Assembly (NCBI GenBank): GCA_036271855.1
Contig: DATAZV010000377.1
Location: 1-10,918, forward strand
Reading direction: 5' to 3'
Source: JAQGMJ01 sp036271855
GTDB lineage: Bacteria > Pseudomonadota > Gammaproteobacteria > Burkholderiales > JAEUOS01
Length of the DNA: 10,918 nt
Every line of letters starts with the position of its first letter. Within the stretch, counting starts at the first letter, position 1. The position numbers and the translations under genes are program-made. The notes beneath the pieces are model-generated. The model did no database searches. It was not told the origin of the DNA and saw nothing but the letters and a program-made list of their open reading frames with translations. Positions 6,938 through 10,918 of this stretch are shown in pieces.

Positions 6938-7783
6938 TTACCAGTCGTGCCAGACCGGCGTCAAATCGGCCGGCAAAGGAGGCAGTTGCCCCGGTTCGAT
7001 CCGGCTCTCGCCGGGTCCGTGATAGTCCGAGCCGCGCGAGGCCATGAAGCCATAGCAGCGCGCCACTTCGGCGAAATGGTTGTACTGCTCGGTGGTGTGG
7101 CTGCCGGTCATCACTTCGATGGCGCTGCCGCCCAGATCCTTGAATTCGTCGAAGAACTGGCCCAGTTGCGCCCCGCCCAGCCTGTAGCGCCCGGGGTGGG
7201 CAACCACCGCGATGCCGCCGGCGGCGCGGATCCACCCCATCGCTTCGGGCAGGGTGGCCCATTGGTGCACCACGTAGCCCGGCTTGCCTTCGGTGAGAAA
7301 ATTGCCGAACACCTGGTGGGTGTTGCGCGCCTTGCCGGCTTCGACCAGGAAGCGCGCGAAGTGGCTGCGCGAGAGCAGCTCCGGATTGATGGCGTACTTT
7401 TTCGCGCCTTCCAGGGCGCCGGGAATGCCGGCTATCTCCAGGTCGCGCGCCATCCGCGCGGCGCGCTCGTCGCGGCCGGAGCGGATCTGCTTCAAGCCCG
7501 CCTGCAAGGCAGGGTTGGCCGGGTCGATCTGCAGGCCGACCATGTGGATGGTGGTGCCTTTGTCAGTGGGCTGCGGGCGCCAGGTGACGGAAATTTCCAC
7601 CCCGTCGACAAAGCGCATACCCATGCCCTCGGCGGCGCTGCGGGCGGCGGCCAGGCCCTTGGTCTCGTCGTGGTCGGTCAGGGCCCAGATGTCGACCCCG
7701 CCGTCGCGCGCGCGCGCGGCCACCTCTTCCGAGCTCAGCAGGCCGTCGGAGGCGATGGAATGGGAATGCAGATCAACGTTCAT
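6938..7783 (-). CDS. yciV: PHP-domain 3',5'-nucleoside bisphosphate phosphatase / RNase AM-like (YciV)
   Basis: This 281-residue protein is a PHP metallo-phosphoesterase of the YciV group. Known members hydrolyse 3'-phosphoadenosine 5'-phosphate type nucleotides (Chromobacterium CV_1693), and E. coli YciV (RNase AM) trims short RNAs from the 5' end and matures rRNA 5' ends. Metal ligands are visible as DLHSHS at 4-9 (His6, His8), Asp13, TDHD at 36-39, Glu63, His80, AHPGR at 195-199 (His196) and GSDYH at 251-255 (Asp253, His255). All expected PHP motifs are present, so it should be active. ATG at 7783 opens directly into the first metal motif, which fixes the start although no Shine-Dalgarno is seen. 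It begins 15 bases after the hydrolase stop and precedes yciO by 62 bases, indicating one operon. The split between nucleotide and RNA activity cannot be judged from sequence. Confidence 0.93.
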   Translation of the reverse strand: MNVDLHSHSIASDGLLSSEEVAARARDGGVDIWALTDHDETKGLAAARSAAEGMGMRFVDGVEISVTWRPQPTDKGTTIHMVGLQIDPANPALQAGLKQIRSGRDERAARMARDLEIAGIPGALEGAKKYAINPELLSRSHFARFLVEAGKARNTHQVFGNFLTEGKPGYVVHQWATLPEAMGWIRAAGGIAVVAHPGRYRLGGAQLGQFFDEFKDLGGSAIEVMTGSHTTEQYNHFAEVARCYGFMASRGSDYHGPGESRIEPGQLPPLPADLTPVWHDW

Positions 7784-7798
7784 GGCGTGCGCTGGCGC

Positions 7799-8662
7799 TC
7801 AACGCGCGAGAAATTCCTCGATCAGGGCGGCCAGTTCTTCAGGCTGGTCGTGATGCATCATGTGGCCGGCATCGGCAATCACTGCCGTGGTGAGATTGTG
7901 GAAATGCGTCAGGCGCTGGCGCGATTCTTCCTCGCCTATCCATTTCTTCACCAGGTCCGAATGCGCGGCCGTCACCATCAATGTGGGGGCGGTTATCGCG
8001 TTCCAACAGGCCTGCGCCTCATTCAGGTTGTACAAGGTGGCGCTGGCGATCTTGTGTGCCGGGTCGGCCAGCAACACCACCTGGCCGTCGCGCTCCTCAC
8101 CCCAGTGACGGGCGAGGAACTCGGCGCGGTGCTGGCTCAAGCGCGGATTGTTCTTGCGCAGCCGCGCCGCCAGTTCGGCGTAGTCCTTATAGGGTTTGAG
8201 CCCGGGCGGGTCGGCGAGTTCCGCGAGAAAGCGGCGATAGCGCTCGGGCGCCTGTTCGGGGCTGGTACGCGGCAGGCCCAGGCCTTCGAGGTTGATCAGG
8301 CGCCGCACCCGCTCCGGCCGCACGCCGGCGTATAGCCCCACCACATTGCCGCCCAGGCTGTGGCCCAGCAGGTTGACCGGCGCATCCGGCGCATAGTGGG
8401 CGAGCAGCGCGTCCAGATCCGCCAGGTATTCCGGAAACCAGTAGACGTCGGCACGGGTGTTGTCGCTGTGCCCGAAACCGCGCCAGTCGGGCGCGATCAC
8501 GCACCAGTCGCCCTTGAGCGCATCGACCAGGAACTGGAAGGAAGCGGCCACGTCCATCCAGCCATGCACCATGAAAATCTTCGGTGCGCTGGGCTCGCCC
8601 CAGATCATGACGTGGTATTTGAGCCCGCGGATGGGGATGAATTCGGAACGGCTGGGTTTCAT
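7799..8662 (-). CDS. Serine alpha/beta hydrolase, SERHL-like
   Basis: This 287-residue alpha/beta hydrolase has a complete canonical layout. The oxyanion-hole motif HGW is at 33-35 (FMVHGWMDVAASF), the DWRGFGHS turn is at 59-66, and the nucleophile elbow GHSLGG is at 100-105 with Ser102. A probable acid is Asp236 in AAHSDLV, and the base is His267 in DAGHMMHHDQPEEL. The HGWMD wording and spacing resemble the serine hydrolase-like (SERHL) proteins of animals and their bacterial relatives. There is no signal peptide, so it should be cytosolic. The start is ATG at 8662 with only a weak AGG three bases before it. It is the first gene of the likely operon with yciV and yciO, behind an extended -10 site just downstream of the caspase gene. 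The substrate is unknown; ester hydrolysis is the default guess. Confidence 0.9.
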   Translation of the reverse strand: MKPSRSEFIPIRGLKYHVMIWGEPSAPKIFMVHGWMDVAASFQFLVDALKGDWCVIAPDWRGFGHSDNTRADVYWFPEYLADLDALLAHYAPDAPVNLLGHSLGGNVVGLYAGVRPERVRRLINLEGLGLPRTSPEQAPERYRRFLAELADPPGLKPYKDYAELAARLRKNNPRLSQHRAEFLARHWGEERDGQVVLLADPAHKIASATLYNLNEAQACWNAITAPTLMVTAAHSDLVKKWIGEEESRQRLTHFHNLTTAVIADAGHMMHHDQPEELAALIEEFLAR

Positions 8663-8684
8663 GCGCCTGAAAGAAAAAGCCCGG

Positions 8685-8698
8685 CATGTACGTACATG
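8685..8698. repeat. 14-bp perfect palindrome in the hydrolase leader
   Basis: CATGTACGTACATG is its own reverse complement. It lies 22 bases before the hydrolase ATG and about 35 bases after the proposed -10 site, so it would be in the transcribed leader. This is suitable for a dimeric repressor acting as a roadblock. As RNA it could also fold, but with little loop. The regulator is unknown. Confidence 0.5.
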
Positions 8699-8732
8699 GG
8701 GCCATCGGAATGTCGAAAGCGGCTTTGGCCGG

Positions 8733-8741
8733 ATTTTAACA
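8733..8741 (-). promoter_or_regulatory. Likely extended -10 promoter for the hydrolase-yciV-yciO unit
   Basis: The minus strand reads TGTTAAAAT: a TGn extension plus TAAAAT (five of six bases of TATAAT), five bases after the caspase stop codon. No good -35 is seen at 17 bp, as is common for extended -10 sites. Transcription would begin near 8726, giving a leader of about 60 bases that holds the palindrome. Confidence 0.45.
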
Positions 8742-8746
8742 GCCCG

Positions 8747-9733
8747 CTAGCGCTTCGCCTCGAACAGGTAGTCACCGCCGGCCACATGACCCGCGGAGGG
8801 CAGCGCGCCGTATTGCGGCTCCTGCGGATAGCTTTTGGTCACCTGGTCGTGCACCTTGCGGTAGATCTCGAAGCCGGCGGTCGAAGCGGTGGTCTTGTCC
8901 AGGGTGCTGAGCAGGCTCCAGGCAAAGATCGAATGGCCGTCGCGGCCTTCGTCGGATACCGGCTCTTCGTCGCCGGAGGAAAACACCAGCACCGTGCGTG
9001 CGTCGGCGGGGCCGGCGGTGCCGGGGCGGAATTTCAGTTCGCGCGCCAGCGAGCCGGAAAAGCAGCTGTCGGAAATCAGCATCACCTGGCGCGCGCGGAT
9101 CGCCCCCAGCATGCGCGTGATGTCGTCGTTGGAGATCCACAGGGCCGCCGACTTGGCCGAGGCGTCCGTTGGGATCCAGTAGCCGATATGCGTGTCTTCG
9201 ACCAGGTAGCCGTGGCCGGCGTAGACCACCAGCGCGCTGTCCTCGACGGCGGTGCTTTGTGCGAGTTGGTTCAGCGCCGTGACGATCTCGGCCTTGCCGG
9301 CATTTTTCAGCACCGTCACTTCGAAGCCGAAGGTGTCACGCAGCACCTTGGCCATCGCCTCGACATCGCCGACCGGGGTTTCCAGGCGCGGGATCGGCTC
9401 GATGTAGCGATTTTCGCCCACCAGCACGGCGCGGTGCCGCCCCGTCACCGGCGCAGTGCCGCCGCCGCCCGCGGGCGCGGCACGCGGCACGCAGGCAGCC
9501 GGTGCCGTGCTATCGGGCGCGCAATCGCCGATCTCGGCGGCGCGCGGGTTGCGCCGCAATTCCGCCAGCGCTTCCTGGTACAACAGGGTGCGCGACTGGT
9601 GGCGCTGCTCGGCGATCGCCTGCGACTGGCTGGCACCGGGCACGCCGCCGACAAACGGCGGCAGGCCGACCTGCGCGGCCGCGCCGGCGGCCCAGGCCAG
9701 GCCGGTCAAGCAGGCCAGCAAGCGTAGCAACAT
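8747..9733 (-). CDS. Exported caspase-family (peptidase C14) cysteine protease
   Basis: This 328-residue protein has a caspase/orthocaspase-type peptidase domain behind a signal peptide. Residues 1-20 form a hydrophobic leader ending AGAAA, with cleavage likely before Gln21, so the protein should leave the cytosol. Residues 21-98 are a Pro/Ala/Gly-rich region with Cys71 and Cys81, which could form a disulfide. The peptidase domain runs from about 99 to 325. The catalytic dyad is His174 in VVYAGHGY and Cys224 in LISDSCFSG. Asp222, two residues before the Cys, and probably Asp123 match acidic S1-pocket residues of metacaspases, so cleavage after Arg or Lys is inferred. AGGA five bases before ATG at 9733 supports the start. 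It lies 60 bases after the autotransporter-type barrel gene on the same strand. No partner domain (TPR, WD40, SH3) is fused. Its target is unknown. Confidence 0.9.
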   Translation of the reverse strand: MLLRLLACLTGLAWAAGAAAQVGLPPFVGGVPGASQSQAIAEQRHQSRTLLYQEALAELRRNPRAAEIGDCAPDSTAPAACVPRAAPAGGGGTAPVTGRHRAVLVGENRYIEPIPRLETPVGDVEAMAKVLRDTFGFEVTVLKNAGKAEIVTALNQLAQSTAVEDSALVVYAGHGYLVEDTHIGYWIPTDASAKSAALWISNDDITRMLGAIRARQVMLISDSCFSGSLARELKFRPGTAGPADARTVLVFSSGDEEPVSDEGRDGHSIFAWSLLSTLDKTTASTAGFEIYRKVHDQVTKSYPQEPQYGALPSAGHVAGGDYLFEAKR

Positions 9734-9757
9734 GGGAGTCCTGATGGTGAACCACGA

Positions 9758-9778
9758 GCGCGCGCCCGCTGCGCGCGC
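9758..9778 (-). repeat. Strong GC hairpin between the barrel and caspase genes
   Basis: GCGCGCGC (9758-9765) and GCGCGCGC (9771-9778) form an 8-bp perfect stem around CCGCT. It lies in the 60-base gap, 16 bases before the caspase Shine-Dalgarno site. No T-run follows on the minus strand, so it more likely acts as an mRNA processing or stability element than as an intrinsic terminator. Confidence 0.55.
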
Positions 9779-9785
9779 GGCAGCG

Positions 9786-9807
9786 GTTTCCGCTCAGAAG
9801 CGGAAAC
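9786..9807 (-). repeat. Hairpin with the barrel gene's stop codon in its loop
   Basis: GTTTCCGC (9786-9793) and GCGGAAAC (9800-9807) are perfect complements. The loop, TTCTGA on the minus strand, contains the TGA stop of the barrel gene. A competing stem, AGCGG-TTT-CCGCT at 9782-9794, uses half of the same bases. With the next hairpin it forms a tandem structure across the gene junction. Confidence 0.55.
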
Positions 9808-10810
9808 TCACGTTGGCCAGGAAGACATCATTTTTCACCGAGCCGCTACGGCCCTGCTCGGAGGAATAGGAAACGCCGCCTGAAATGCCGCGCTTGGAGA
9901 ACAGGTCGACGCCGATCTTGGGTATCCAGGCGTTGCGCCCCGGGGCCTGGAACACCGGGTTGACGGTGCGGTCGAGGTCGGAAGTGAAGGTCAGCGAAGC
10001 GTAGGGCATGATGCCGTCGAACCAGTAGCCATAGCGCGCCATCGCGGCGGCCTGGGTCAGCCTGTTCTTCACGTCCGGCACGAATACCCCGCCGAGCGTG
10101 TAGCTGTTGAGCTTTTCGTTGGCGTTGAGCAGCGAAAACCGGGTGGCCAGTTGGCCGAGCCCGAACCAGTAGATGCCGTTCAGGTTGGCGGCGGCAAAAT
10201 TGCGGTCGACCCCGCCGGTGGCCTGGGAGCCGAAGGTCTTGGTGGTCTGGTGGCCGGAGCCCCAGCCGGCGCTGGCGTCGATCGACCAGTGCTTGTCCAG
10301 CTCATAGCTCAGGTAAGGCGCGGCGACGGTGCTGTCGCCGTTGAAGCTGCCGTTGTTGAAATTGGTGGTGCCGCGGTTGTCCGAGTAGGCAAGCGACAGG
10401 CCGGCTACCAGGCGGGTCGAGAAGGCATAGTCGTAGCCGACGGTGTAATTGTTGATGGTGGCGCCGAAGTTCGAGCCGGCCTGGCCGCTGCCTGCGCTAA
10501 CGTTGCCGTAGGAGGCCCAGATGTTGCTGGTGCGCGCCACCGCGCCCGCCGCCATGCCGGTGATCCCCGGCGATACGAGCGCAAACGGGCCGCCATCGCT
10601 GCTGCCGTTCATGCGCGTGACCACGGCATTGGATATCGCAAAGGCCTGCGGCAGGATGATGCTTTGCGTGTCGGTGCTTTTTATCGAACTGTTGTCGGAG
10701 GCCAAGCAGTTCGACGACTGCGAGCAGACGTGCGTGGACTGTGCCCACACCTCTGCGCCAGGTACCCCAAGAATTGCAACCAGCGCCAGCAAACGCATCA
10801 TCCGGACCAT
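9794..10810 (-). CDS. Outer-membrane beta-barrel, autotransporter-domain type, almost no passenger
   Basis: This 338-residue protein looks like an autotransporter beta-domain. A signal peptide covers residues 1-23 (hydrophobic LLALVAILGV, then AEVWA before Gln24). Residues 24-95 are a short polar Ser/Asn-rich stretch with Cys29 and Cys35, which could pair. From about 95 (NIWASYGNVS) to the end the sequence alternates aromatic and small residues in strands separated by Gly/Asn/Asp turns. It ends in VSFRF, the C-terminal Phe pattern read by the Bam machinery. About 240 residues suits a 12-strand barrel. A normal passenger domain is lacking. AGGGAG (complement of 10817-10822) is six bases from ATG at 10810 but only three from ATG at 10813, so 10810 is preferred; the longer form adds one Met. 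It follows the partial gene closely and precedes the caspase gene by 60 bases. Confidence 0.82.
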   Translation of the reverse strand: MVRMMRLLALVAILGVPGAEVWAQSTHVCSQSSNCLASDNSSIKSTDTQSIILPQAFAISNAVVTRMNGSSDGGPFALVSPGITGMAAGAVARTSNIWASYGNVSAGSGQAGSNFGATINNYTVGYDYAFSTRLVAGLSLAYSDNRGTTNFNNGSFNGDSTVAAPYLSYELDKHWSIDASAGWGSGHQTTKTFGSQATGGVDRNFAAANLNGIYWFGLGQLATRFSLLNANEKLNSYTLGGVFVPDVKNRLTQAAAMARYGYWFDGIMPYASLTFTSDLDRTVNPVFQAPGRNAWIPKIGVDLFSKRGISGGVSYSSEQGRSGSVKNDVFLANVSFRF

Positions 10811-10816
10811 CATCTT

Positions 10817-10822
10817 CTCCCT
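10817..10822 (-). promoter_or_regulatory. Ribosome binding site of the barrel gene
   Basis: The minus strand reads AGGGAG, then AAG, then ATGATG. Spacing is three bases to the first ATG (10813) and six to the second (10810), favouring the second as the start. Confidence 0.55.
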
Positions 10823-10845
10823 AGTATCGTGCTACACCACGGCCT

Positions 10846-10918
10846 TCAATTGGCCGCCCTTTTTGCATCGTTGATGGCGCGCGCATACAGCTTGTTCAGC
10901 ACGTTGATTTCGAAGTCA
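10846..10918 (-). CDS. C-terminal end of an unidentified protein (partial)
   Basis: On the minus strand a frame is open from the right window edge (first full codon at 10917) to TGA at 10846-10848 and encodes 23 residues. The sequence starts DFEINVLNKLYARAINDAKR and ends AAN. It is a charged, helix-like tail (Leu, Tyr and Ala alternating with Lys, Asp and Arg) with the codon bias of the neighbouring genes, which suggests a real gene end rather than chance. The barrel gene begins only about 35 bases further on, so the two are probably cotranscribed. I do not recognise the family and assign no function. Confidence 0.6.
   Translation of the reverse strand, partial: DFEINVLNKLYARAINDAKRAAN

Noticed and set aside
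6876..7262. Open frame extending yciO upstream to 7262
   Set aside because: It overlaps the PHP gene in another frame, its translation is Arg/Gly-rich without family features, and YciO homology starts exactly at 6875.
6947..8335. Long plus-strand open frame opposite the PHP and hydrolase genes
   Set aside because: It spans two well-supported minus-strand genes and has shadow composition without recognisable motifs.
8360..9727. Long plus-strand open frame opposite the caspase gene
   Set aside because: It is Arg/Ala/Gly-rich with no domain, and it crosses the hydrolase-caspase gap, while the minus strand carries complete peptidase motifs.

Overview
The window reads as a G+C-rich bacterial chromosome segment, most likely a betaproteobacterium (Burkholderiales; perhaps near Oxalobacteraceae). 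The grounds are a 400-residue TrpS with a cysteine motif, a PHP phosphatase gene followed by yciO and then trpS, and codon usage dominated by G or C in third positions. The taxonomic placement is inference from gene content, not a measured result. There are no tRNA or rRNA genes, CRISPR arrays or insertion sequences.

Layout. Bases 1-2336 are on the plus strand: the 3' three quarters of yheS (an ABC-F translation factor), then an alpha/beta hydrolase with a cysteine in the nucleophile elbow. Everything from 2340 to the right end is on the minus strand and is transcribed leftwards. In order of transcription it holds: the last 23 codons of an unidentified gene (10846-10917), an outer-membrane beta-barrel of autotransporter type, an exported caspase-like peptidase, a serine alpha/beta hydrolase, a yciV-type PHP phosphatase, yciO, trpS, a GNAT acetyltransferase and ybiT (a second ABC-F factor). 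The two transcription directions collide at 2337-2339, where only three bases separate the stop codons of the first hydrolase and ybiT.

How the parts fit together. Four genes (yheS, ybiT, trpS, yciV) serve translation or RNA turnover, and yciO belongs to a family related to tRNA threonylcarbamoylation enzymes. The right third looks like a separate envelope module: the partial gene, the barrel and the caspase are close together on one strand, and the barrel and the caspase both carry signal peptides. The barrel-caspase junction holds two back-to-back hairpins, one with the barrel's stop codon in its loop. A likely extended -10 promoter just after the caspase gene starts a new unit of hydrolase, yciV and yciO, and another in front of trpS drives trpS.

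Most notable points: the exported caspase next to a nearly passenger-less barrel, the paired hairpins between them, a bulged hairpin covering the ribosome-binding region of yciO, a 14-bp perfect palindrome in the hydrolase leader, a TrpS cysteine pattern resembling the iron-sulfur TrpRS motif, and the Cys-nucleophile hydrolase. I see no clear new defence or mobile system; the caspase-barrel pair is the best candidate for something undescribed.
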